Below are positions 43,601 to 53,618 of a stretch of DNA of 64,000 bases, in pieces. Position numbers and translations under genes: made by a program. The notes beneath the pieces were generated by a model. That model worked only from the letters and a program-made list of their open reading frames with translations, was not told the origin of the DNA and ran no database searches. Source of the DNA: Oscheius dolichura (taxonomy: Eukaryota > Nematoda > Chromadorea > Rhabditida > Rhabditidae); NCBI GenBank assembly GCA_932521035.1, contig OW051493.1:5208001-5272000 (forward strand). The letters are read 5' to 3'. How positions within the stretch are numbered: the first letter of the stretch is position 1; the number at the start of each line of letters is the position of its first letter.

Positions 43601-44174
43601 TCTTTTTTGTTCGTACTGGTGGAATAGGGACTGATGACGACGGTGATGTAGGATTGTCTTTTTTCGACGCGTGTAAAGAATCCAGAGACTTGGGATTTTC
43701 ACGTCCTGTAGAAACAGAATTTGGCAAATTAGAAGGAAGGGACGGAACCTAAACCAGCTGTTTTTCTACCGATAATTGACTAGTACATCAAGTCTACTAT
43801 TAAATGATAGAATGTACATACACGTATCGACCAACATTGTACAAAAATAACGAAGAAGATACCTTCGTTAAATGATTATTCCTAGGAGTTGTTTTTAACT
43901 CGGCTAACATGCCGATTTGAGCGCCAAAAAGAACTGCGATAAGCGGTTCCTGTGACTAGCGATAAGATACGATACAGCGACGCATTGGGGGGGGTTCCTT
44001 TATTTATCTATGCATTACCCAACAAAATGAGCTTAATCTTTTTTATGTCGATAGTCGACATATTCTCTTAAAATTTAAACCTACTTCTTGATTAACTTCG
44101 GATTCCAAACTAAGCTGCGAACCCTCGGTGTTGTTTGGGACGACAGATAGCTCTTCATTATCACCTGCATCCAT
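40636..44174 (-). CDS. DDHD-domain phospholipase A1 (SEC23IP/DDHD2 type)
   Basis: Cytosolic phospholipase acting on ER and Golgi membranes. The start MDAGDNEELSVVPNNTEGSQ follows TTTTTTTAG-AA. A Ser/Pro-rich region (KKDNPTSPSSSVPIPPVRTK) and a basic stretch (FARYRRRFFLRFFTRRRRGL) come first. Then a WWE-like module (VRWFYRKSDADKWIPFNGNS). The catalytic region follows: SIERNYPGEKTRPMFLPVEW, MRTALNSTAMDIMYYQSPLY, and VSIFAHSLGSVISYDILTNW with the GxSxG-type serine (HSLGS). The DDHD domain has FHPYDPVAYRLEPLF, an acidic insert (DEEDEEDECDSDD), RPTYRIDFQVQPALTDKSYW and ALFLANTMYAQAHKD, ending KEKEKN-stop. No SAM domain was seen. It lies 198 bp downstream of COA3 on the same strand. Confidence 0.9.
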
Positions 44175-44372
44175 TTCTAAAAAAATGTTTATTTCTTCAC
44201 TATAACTTCAAGACAAAATGAAGATAACAACAGAAAAGATAACAAGCTTAGCTAGCTATGGTTCTAAAGGAAATAAAAAGGAAAAGAGTGGGGCAATTTC
44301 CATATAGGAAAATCTGAAAACTACAAGTTATAGGTGGAAACATATAAATCTCACCGAGAAACGGTAATGAGA

Positions 44373-45696
44373 TCATTTTTTGTCGGATGCTGCTAAATGT
44401 CCATGTGTTGCTGGGTGTTCCACAGCCATTTCTTCGTCGATTTCTTCCAAAAATGTCTCTTGTTTTACTGCATGAAGGGTATACCAATAAATTCCAACCT
44501 CAAAGAAGAAAATAAATGCAAACACATAAGATTTCGACAACAAACAAAACAACAGTATCTCCAAAAAGGGGAAAAAAATTCGAGCTAACAAGAAAATCTG
44601 ACTAGCTTGTGGGTTGATTCGGGGTGAAGGCTCTCGCTTTTTTGTATCAAATAAATGCTTCATATAAGAGTCAAATTTTAACTTTTTTAAAATTGTAATC
44701 AAGGCTATTATGTTTCGAGAACTTACTTACAAAATTGAGCATCTTTAAATGGAGCTTCACCTCGTAGAAAAAAATGTGAACATGGTGAGGAGCCAAACCC
44801 TGATTTTCAGGCCTTCGATTTTTTAATTTTTGATTTATTCCTATTTTCATTGATTTCTCTTGTTGTACTTGTTTTCTCTATATTATTTTTGTTGCTAAAT
44901 TATCTACATTCCATAGCGCTTCTTTTGCCGTATCACAGAGCATGTGGCATGTGGCATAAGTGTTGAAAAATAAATAACAACGCAGTAAACGAATCTAAAA
45001 CAGAATTTGATGAATTTCTTTTGATTCTTGTATTGCTTTTGCATCTTCTTATTTTTTAGGCCGTACTGTATGCGCGATTTTTACGAGGTGAGGCTCCCTT
45101 TAAAGAACAAAAATTAAACTTACTACGAGCAATATTAATGCACCGAAGGCGGCATGGTTCTTGTAGTTTTTAGCAAAGATTTCTTTAACACGTTCTTCAT
45201 TAACCTATTGTGATGTACCTTTTATCCAGTAAAATACCTTTTCAAATTGTTTTGCAAACCGCTTCTGTGCTCTAGGCAGATTTTCGATATCAATAGTTTC
45301 GAGCATATCGTCATCTTTTTTCTTTTGTACAGCTGAAATATCCAAGTTGGTTTTTTTTCAGCTCATTCTTTAATTTAGAAAATTATTAGTTTTACCTGGT
45401 ATAATACATAGAGCTTTGTAGTTGAGGTAAGGCTCCCAAGATGTTTGAAAATTATGGAAATATAAAGCGATGCATGAATTTTAAATTTGATAAAACAATA
45501 GGGAACAGTATGAATGTTGTGCATGTATTTTACGGCTATATATATAACGTGATGCATCCTTTGTGGAAACCACCTATTGGAAAAATAAAACAAAATCGAG
45601 CATACCTCCAGGACTTATGGTCGTAGGCACTGAGGCAGCTCTATTTAAATTCGTCCATGAATGAGGATAACGAGAACGAAGAAGAACACGCAGCAT
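44373..45696 (-). CDS. COA3: Cytochrome c oxidase assembly factor 3 (COA3/CCDC56)
   Basis: Inner mitochondrial membrane protein that stabilises newly made COX1. The start MLRVLLRSRYPHSWTNLNRA is a mitochondrial presequence. Exon 2 gives VQKKKDDDMLETIDIENLPR and AQKRFAKQFEK; exon 3 gives VNEERVKEIFAKNYKNHAAF and the start of the membrane helix GALILLVV. A long intron (about 610 nt, 44505-45125) leads to GIYWYTLHAVKQETFLEEID and EEMAVEHPATHGHLAASDKK-stop. IYWYTLHAVKQETFLEEIDEE aligns with the human COA3 pattern [21 protein letters not shown]. It lies between UTP10 (322 bp upstream) and DDHD (198 bp downstream), all on one strand. Confidence 0.78.
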
Positions 45697-46018
45697 TACC
45701 TGACTATCAATTATTACTAGATATTACTGAAATGATCAATTAATGAAAACCTGATGATAAAATCGTATCAGATGTTGTAAATGTAAAACTGCAATAAATA
45801 AGCTACAACACAACAAGTGTTTTTTAAAGCAAACAGTACAGTGGCGATAGCCAAACGGAAGAGACTTGGAAAAAAGCAAACAACCTCGTATATATATAAA
45901 CCGCATTTTTACGGATTTTCAATATCTATGGAAAAATATAACAATTTTATGTGATAATTATACTTTGAATAACAAAACAAAAACGTATAACAACAAAATG
46001 TAACAATAACAATTTCGA
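45697..46018. other. Intercistronic region between UTP10 and COA3
   Basis: About 320 AT-rich bases, including a short TA repeat near 45890. It carries the UTP10 3' end and the COA3 5' end. No gene is seen here. Confidence 0.4.
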
Positions 46019-49000
46019 CTACGCAAAACCTTCGGTTATGGTTTCCCCGAACTTCGTCTGCAGCAGGCGGATAACACGGTCACACTGTTCTTCAACTTTC
46101 TTGGTTTCATCTATAATATTAGATTGCCCACACAATTAAGAAGCCATCGGTGAAATAAAAGTTTCCGGAAAGTTTAGTATGACGTGCACCAAAAAAAAAA
46201 AACAAAAAAAAACTACCTTCGAGAAGCTCGGAAAGAAAAGGCATGATCATCGGTAGTTGAGGTGCTATAGCCTCTCCAATTTTTTCAATCAAGGCTTCAA
46301 GCACTAACAGTGTGCGAAAGCGTATCTGAACATATGTTTTATATAAAGAAATAAACTCTTAACCTTAGGACGATTATTTCTAGTTTTCAACATCATTTTG
46401 TTAAGTATATCAGAAAAGGATTCCGGGCAAGCATCACAAATTCTGAACAGTACTTTGATTTCGGACGGTGGCGTTACCTATAAAGAGCATTAGCCATGTG
46501 AGGTATACATCTAGATTCATGACCCGAAACTCTTGTGTTCACCAGTTCTGCAATAAGCGCATTGGCAAGACGCTCAATAATTTCTCTAGAAAGAAGGTTG
46601 TGTCATAAAATATTTCCTACAGAGACAAAAACTCCTTGTGTCGACCGCAATTTTCAACAAAAATTATTATTTGCCGAATAAGAAGATCTGTTTCCAATCC
46701 CTCTACAGTATTACGCTTTCCATTTAAAAGGAGTAGTGAGGGATCTGTACAAATAATATTTAAAAAATAGGAATAATACCAGTAATCTCCGTAGCATTAC
46801 AACCAGCTAGTACTTTAGGGGCCATTTCTATTAATTTTCCGAAGTGTGGCATTGCTAACTGTTTAAAATAGTTATAAAACCTGCAGGATAGTACAGGAAA
46901 GTAAAAAAAGTGCTTACTGATTTGCAAAATTGTACAACGTAACAAGACGAATCCGAATTGGCTTATACTGCTCTTTTAACGAAAGCGCAGGTTCAGCCCA
47001 TTCTACTAATCCTGATAGCATAGGTCGTAACTCTGAATCTGTGAGGACATCGGCCATTTTAAGAAATGTGCCAAATATGACTTTCTCCGTTTCAGCAACA
47101 TTTTCGAAATTCTGTAATCTAGATGTGCTCATAACTATAAAATATACTTCTGGTTTTCTATCGATTATTCGGACTTCCAGAGCTTGTAAGAAAACATTGT
47201 TCAATAATGCCAACCGCAGAGGAATAATACTATGTCGTTGTTTCTGATGAAAATACGAACCCAACAGTGACATTAGAGAACATAGTGATTTCTGAAACAA
47301 TATTAGTTTTAGTATAAAATGGTTACCTGTTCAGTTACTAATTCTTTCACCGAATAAACAAAATGCGTAGATAGCGTACGAAATTCCATATTTGAAATGG
47401 CGAGGCGAATTAAGTTCAACCTAAAGAGAAAATGATTATTTTAAAAAAAAGTTCGCTACCTGTGGTGTACAGGGCTATTTGAAGAGCCATTTTTCAAATC
47501 AGCAATGGCAAATTTACCGCTTAGGCGACAATATTTTACGAGTATATCGCCCATATGATTAGATACAAATGCAGCAAACTGATCTAAAATTCGCTGTAAG
47601 CAAGTCAATGCTGCAATCTAAAATGAAATATAGTGGCAAAATAGTAACAAAACCTACCAACAATGTATCTGAGCCTAACTTTTTTCCGCTTAAAGACTGC
47701 TGTCTAACACGTTGGCGACGGCTTTGAGAAATTTCGTCTTCCTATAAAAAGGTGAGTATCCTTTAAGAATTGTAGCTTACCTTGTTTTTATAAGAAGCTG
47801 ATAAATATTCGTTAATAATTGCTAGACAAACAGACAGCAATGGTTCACATGAAAGCATTGTGCAGCGCATATTATGTGACCTATAGCTGGCTTTTGTTTG
47901 GAATAGCCCCCCCCCCCCCCCCCGCCAAAAAAAACCATGACATTTTTTAGTACCGAAAATGACTTGTTTCTACCATGGATTTTTACAATCTGCACAAATT
48001 CAGTGTTATTAGCCTTAACTAATCATGGTTCATCGGTGTACACCGATGATTCCATGCAGGTGGTGGCTGCAGCGATCGGTTGGGTGGTAGCAAAGATATT
48101 GAAAAAAAAATTTCCCTTTTTTTTCTAGTTTTTTTTTCCATGGTGTTTGGAATTACCTAAAATATGACCTGGTGAAGAGTGTTGATAAAAATATATCCTG
48201 GTTGGATCGATAAACTTAAAAAAGCGAAAAATTATCCTATGGTTTAGGGGGGCTATTCCAAACAAGGTGCGCGCCCATGGTTCTGGGGAGGGGGCTATAC
48301 CAAATAAGCACCCTATAGTTATAGCTTCAATAACTTGATAGCTATTAAAACCCACCTGATAAGTTCTCCAGCCAGAAAAAGCACGTTTCCAATCATACTA
48401 TCTTCCAACGTTTGCCATTTTTTAACCATTAGAACGGCTTTGTTCATTGTTTCCGTTAAAATAACAGACTCAGACTGTTTAGGTATTCTTTTTGCAATAA
48501 GTTTTAAAGTAAAGGTGGCATTTTTACAAAGCTCGATCTTTAAAAAAACAGCATAACATTTATATTTTAAAAAAATACCTTGTCCTTATCTCCTCTAACG
48601 GGAATAATCCAGTCATTAAGTACAGAAGCAAGACGACTTAGATGTGATTCGTTAAGACCGCTATCAGTGTAGAAATATCCATCAGTTAATAATTTTATAT
48701 TTGCTAATTGCAAAACTTTTTCCCTTAATTTACAATCAGTCTTTTCGTCTTCCAACACGTCGGCAATTAAATTTGCAGCAACGCCACCTGGTAGCAAATA
48801 GCGCAACTAAAATATTGTAGGTTAAGGATAATTATATACCAACCTTTTCGGCGACTGTGTCAGAGCGTGCCTGCAAGGCAATCCAATAGCGCAGAGTTTG
48901 TGCATCCTGACTCTTTTCGGCTACATCACTTTCTTGAATTATAAATTCATCCAGTTCCACCGAAGCAGTTAATAGTTTTTTCCCTATAGGAACCATTGCA

Positions 49001-52000
49001 GTGTACAGAGCTTCATCACGGCATGCAGATAACTTTAATATATTTTTGTTAATAAATTTAGTTAAACACTAACCTCTTCCAACATAATTTTGCCACTTAA
49101 AACTTTAACTGCAATACCCACAAGAACAAAACGGAAATGACGCAACTTTTGAATAGTAAATTTTGTTCTATCAAATACAGCTGCATCGATATTATCTATT
49201 CTTTTCGGTGGTGGTGTATCCCCACCAAGACGGATGATATAATTTACCAAGTCCAGAATTACGTTTAACTGGAAGAATTCTCGTTTCGTATTGTAAGACT
49301 CTCCAGAAACTCACCTGATGTGTTGCAGAAAGAACAGCACACAGTTCTTGTGCAATATCTTCAAAGGCATCTTGATCTGTAGACTTCTTATTCTGATCAT
49401 TTCTCTGCCACTTTGTACAAAAACTAAAGACAACCTTGTTATCCTACCCTAATAATGGGCAGATCTGTGTGCGTCTGTCTGTCTGTAAGACCTGTCGTTT
49501 GTTCAGCTTGACAGGTCAAATAAGAGAGAAGCAGAAAGGTTTGACCGTCTGACCTTTTTCGACGGTCAACTCTTTCTCGACCGAAATAAACTAATCTCAA
49601 CGCGGCCAACGGCCACCGGAGGCATACTAGTAAGAAATAAAGTTTGCTTCCCTTTCAATCAACACGCAAATAACTATCCAGGTGTAGTCGACACCGACAG
49701 CTCTAGATATAGCTTGCGCCATTCGTGCTCTTCTATGGGCAGGAATATCAGGTGCAGAAGTTGAGAACACTTTCAAAATGGCAATCAATTTGTGTAGGAT
49801 ATCACTCTGAAAAGGTTGTTACACTAGAAGTTGTTACATTACAAGCAACATACATATACATATGTATATATCCTACCCTAATAATAGGCAGGTCTCTGTG
49901 TCTGTCTGTCTGTCTGTCTGTAAGACCTGTCGTTTGTTCGGATTGACAGGTCAAATGGGAGAGAAGCAGAAAGTTTCGACCGTTTGACCTTTTTCGACGG
50001 TCAACTCTTTTTCGACCGTCAAATTTTAATCCCAACGCCGCCAACGGCGGCCGGAGGCATACTAGTATACTATAAAAGGTTAAAATTATAATCTAAGGCA
50101 CATATAAACATTATTTTTAGAAAGAAATACGAACCTGGTTGGCTTGTCCATTAATAATCACAGCTGAAAAAAGCGTTTCTAATGTGCGCTCAATTATTCC
50201 AAGAGTAAGCTCGTTATCTCTTCGAAGAAGACCACTACCCATAAAAGTAAATACTGACATTATATGTGATGTTATGGAGCTCTAAAAACTAGTAACTAGT
50301 CAATAGAAAAATTACAGGATTAAGTTGAACCACAGCAGTAAGAAGTTTTAACGACTCTCTCAAAATATGATGACTTTGAGTTGATCTCATAGTTTCTACA
50401 ACAATTTCCATTTGGATATCTTTGGCCGTCGGCTTGTATGTTCCAGGATTAGAGACCATCTTAATAAGAAGTGATGTACTAAGGTGCTGCAGCGAATGGA
50501 GCAGTTCACCGTTTTGAACCGAATTTGCTCTAAATAAACATGAAAATGGAGAAAAAAATCCTACTCTTTTAAAAAACCAAATACTGTGTTGAAGAATTTA
50601 GCATCTGTCGATAAATTGTGTGCAATGTTCAATATTTCTAGAACTAATAATACACGATTCCAGTATTCTTCATCTGTTTCATCTCCGAATGCCTGCAGCC
50701 AATTAATCTATTCAATGTTTCCTACCGTCTCGGCAGCGATTTTTTCAACACCTCTGGATTTCTTAGCCGATGATCCATGCGATTCATATCGAGATAATAA
50801 TGAACAAGCAAACTGTGGTCGAAATGTAGCCTACTTATAGGTTCTTTTGAGAGATGAAAATAAAAATACCAAGGATAAAGTCGACTTCATTTTATTTGAA
50901 ACCAACATATGTTCCTTCCGTGCAATTTCAATGAGCTTGATAGTGATATCTTCAACATCTTCATCAACCTGATTAGAAAAATAGTGTTTTCTAATTGCCA
51001 TTTCATCCAAAGCCCACAAAATCTGGAACTTGTATATTTACTAGTTCTACAAAGGATTTACGTTTTCAATATTTCCACTAGTTATCCATTCCAAAGCTTT
51101 TTTAATTGGATCACCGCGAAATTTTTGACGTTTGGCAAAATCTGATGAGACAGCCATGGTGTGAGCCCGTTCAACAGGTGTGTGCTTCTCAAAATAAACA
51201 GTAGGTTAGTTTTAGATAGGAACACCTCTTGAGATTCTATGTTGCTTTCACTTATTGTCAGTCTTTTTCGACTGTTGCTTTTTACAACGACGTTATGAAG
51301 TGACAAATCACTTAAATTTAATTCGACGATAAATTTTTCAATACATTCTTTGTCTCGGGACATCCATTCCTTTACAAATAGTTCATATTCGTTAGAATGT
51401 CTAAAGCTATCAGGAAATTAATGACAAGTCCAAACCTTAGGCATATGTTGTAAATGTCACTCTTCATTGATTCAATAAACCTACTCGCACCTCTTGAAAC
51501 ACCAGATAACACCTATGTAATACTGGTAAGTTGTACAAAACAGGAACAAACTTGGGATAAGAATGTATGTGTCTGCCTGCCGCTAAGCATATTAGCCTGT
51601 GAAGTTTTTTGCAAAGCATTGAGAACTAACTGTCGCTCGTCAGATTTTGTCGTATCTATAACAATTTCTTTTAACTGGATTAAATTCATACCCGTATAAA
51701 GAATCGAAAAAAGAGATGACCATAGAGGGGTTAAAAACCCCAGGAGATCAGTTTGAGAAGATAGTTTATTGATAATCGACCATGTTTCCATAGATTCAGC
51801 TCGTCGAACAAATTTTAAAACAGCTCTAAAAAGAATAAAGCCAAAATTTGCTACTTACTTTTTTGGAAATTCTTCCACGTTTTGCGTTTGGCAAACAACA
51901 ATAAGTGTTGACAGGGCGTTATTTATGGTCGAATCTTTGATTTTCTAAGCAATTAAATATTATTACACTAGATTTTATAAAACTTACCAAAAGAAGAATT

Positions 52001-53141
52001 CTCACAATGGAGTCAACAACTGGTGCAGAAAGTTTAACAATATGACATATTTGGCAAACAACCATCAATGAAGCATTTCGGAAAGAATCAATTGAGCTCC
52101 TGAAAATTTATCATTATAAATCATTTAACAATACGGATAGCGAAACCTTTTGAAAAAAAAATAAGTGGAACCCTCTCGAAAAAAGTGCGTGTTCTCAACC
52201 AACCTCAAACCATTTCCTATAATTGGTACAATTTTGGAAATTAGATCATCATCCGGATTTTTAGTAGTATCAACGGCTGCAATAGCTACTTTTGCAAAAA
52301 ATGTATAGAATAAAGTTGCTTTAACATTCATGAAATCGGCTCCCATTACCTAAAACAGATTTAGAGAGGATTAAAAGTTAGATTACCTCTATTCCCTTTT
52401 CTATATGATCGGAAATACGTTTTATTAAACCATGTTTACTAGAAAGTGTATGTTTTAGGATCTAAAAAACTTGTATGTTTAATGCATTACACAAACGACA
52501 AACATGATGAAAAGGCACAGGCAGCTTCTTTTTTCGAAACTCTTGTAAAAATAACCAGTCTTTGGAGACAGAAAAATTATAATCAAGAATACCCAGAAGT
52601 CTTCCAAAAAGATTGGTGTCGTGAAATGGGATAAATGCAATTATTAAAAATTCTGCGTTGTATGCGTGAATCTATAAGAAAGTGCTTCATTGCATGATTC
52701 TTACCTGGTATCTATTTATTAACCATTCCAATACTTGTTGACATGAGAAGTGTAAGAGATATGGTGAGAGTTTATAAATAAAAATCTCTAGCTTGTTATT
52801 CAACGACTCGTTTTCTTCCTGATGGTGTGTATAATAACGTATCTTTAAAAAATCTACCTTGGATATGAGAGCTCTTTGGAAATTTGTAGCCGACTCTTCA
52901 AAAAATTCTGAACACTCTTCGAAGGTAGAATCCAATTTTTTGAGCTGTGCAAATCCAGTAGAACCTAAGGTTATTATGATGAAGAATTACTTTAGAAACA
53001 ACCTATTTTTAAAACTGTTTCTCTATCAAGTTTTTCTGCTTCTTGGCGATCAAACAGTAAGGAAACATGGCTTTTTTCTATTGTTAGCTGTTTTGAAGTT
53101 GCTGTACGCAGCGATTCCAATTGTTTGGAAAGAGTGGTCAT
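46019..53141 (-). CDS. HEATR1: UTP10/HEATR1, small-subunit processome component
   Basis: Large HEAT-repeat nucleolar protein for pre-18S rRNA processing and rDNA transcription. The start MTTLSKQLESLRTATSKQLT (after ACTTTCAG) continues EKSHVSLLFDRQEAEKLDRE, like the human N-terminus with SLLFDPKEAATIDRD. Next KLEIFIYKLSPYLLHFSCQQ and VLEWLINRYQV match human LFLIHLSPYFLLKPAQKCLEWLIHRF in pattern. Inner markers are KVFSTSAPDIPAHRRARMAQ, KLRHFRFVLVGIAVKVL, LNDWIIPVRGD and MLSGLVEWAEPALSLKEQYK (human FFKLFDWAKTEDAPKDR). The C-terminus reads MLEALIEKIGEAIAPQLPMI, MPFLSELLE and KKVEEQCDRVIRLLQTKFGE, the BP28CT end. About 25 introns interrupt it, mostly short; three carry mobile elements. First gene of a possible three-gene operon. 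Confidence 0.93.
47894..48265. mobile_element. Foldback element with poly-C tract in a UTP10 intron
   Basis: The arms TTGTTTGGAATAGCCCCCC (47894-47912) and its exact reverse complement (48247-48265) bound about 370 bases. A run of 17 C residues occupies 47907-47923. A related GGGGGCTATACCAAATAAG lies just outside at about 48291-48309. The segment interrupts UTP10 coding and must be spliced out. Confidence 0.6.
49442..49630. mobile_element. Non-autonomous Helitron-like element, copy 1
   Basis: 189 bp beginning TCCTACCCTAATAATGGGCA and ending GGCATACTAG, flanked by A on the left and T on the right, the Helitron target rule. A GGCC-AAC-GGCC hairpin lies about 14 bases before the CTAG (CTRR) end. 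It lies in an intron of UTP10 and has no coding capacity. Orientation is relative to the plus strand. Confidence 0.72.
49871..50065. mobile_element. Non-autonomous Helitron-like element, copy 2
   Basis: 195 bp, highly similar to copy 1 (about 240 bp away) with a longer CTGT microsatellite. It begins TCCTACCCTAATAATAGGCA after A and ends GGCATACTAG before T. The subterminal hairpin is perfect: GCCGCC-AAC-GGCGGC. It lies in the next UTP10 intron, same orientation. Confidence 0.75.
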
Positions 53142-53618
53142 ATTGATTCCTGAAAGTAAATAAAATTAAAGCATTGTTTCATAATTTGAACAGTGGCAGC
53201 AGTCGTCTACTACAATGTCTAGACACTTTCAATTCTACAGCGATTTTTTATATTTTCACTTCTGTTAGATAATGCCTGCAAAACGCTGTGGCTTACAGCA
53301 AACGGCAAATAGAAAAATTCAACGAAAGTATATAACAAAAGAAACAGAAAAATTTAGTTCAAGAGATGTCGATTCCTTTTGCACAATGCGCGCAATTCAA
53401 TTTTTTTAAATTTTTTGAGTCTCGAAGCGATGCCGCGAAAACGCTTTGCTTTCGATGCGTTGCGTTGCTTCTGTTCGGTTTGATTGCTCTTGTCGTGTCT
53501 TGCTTTTACCACTCTCCGTGTTTTTGTTTTTCAAATTTTTGCTCAGGACAAACACATTCGCTTTAGTTACTGTCGGAACGAAGACTCTACGCAGCTTTTA
53601 GAAAGAGGAACTCAAACA
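53142..53618. promoter_or_regulatory. Divergent promoter region of UTP10 and the FET gene
   Basis: About 480 bases between the two start codons. It includes 5' untranslated sequence of both genes. One plus-strand frame of 66 codons (53366-53566) has no support. No repeat seen. Confidence 0.45.

Noticed and set aside
47907-47923. Poly-C tract as a functional element on its own
   Set aside because: Best explained as part of the foldback element; homopolymer length is also prone to assembly error.
53366-53566. 66-codon frame upstream of the FET gene
   Set aside because: Phe/Cys-rich and without support; lies in the divergent promoter region.
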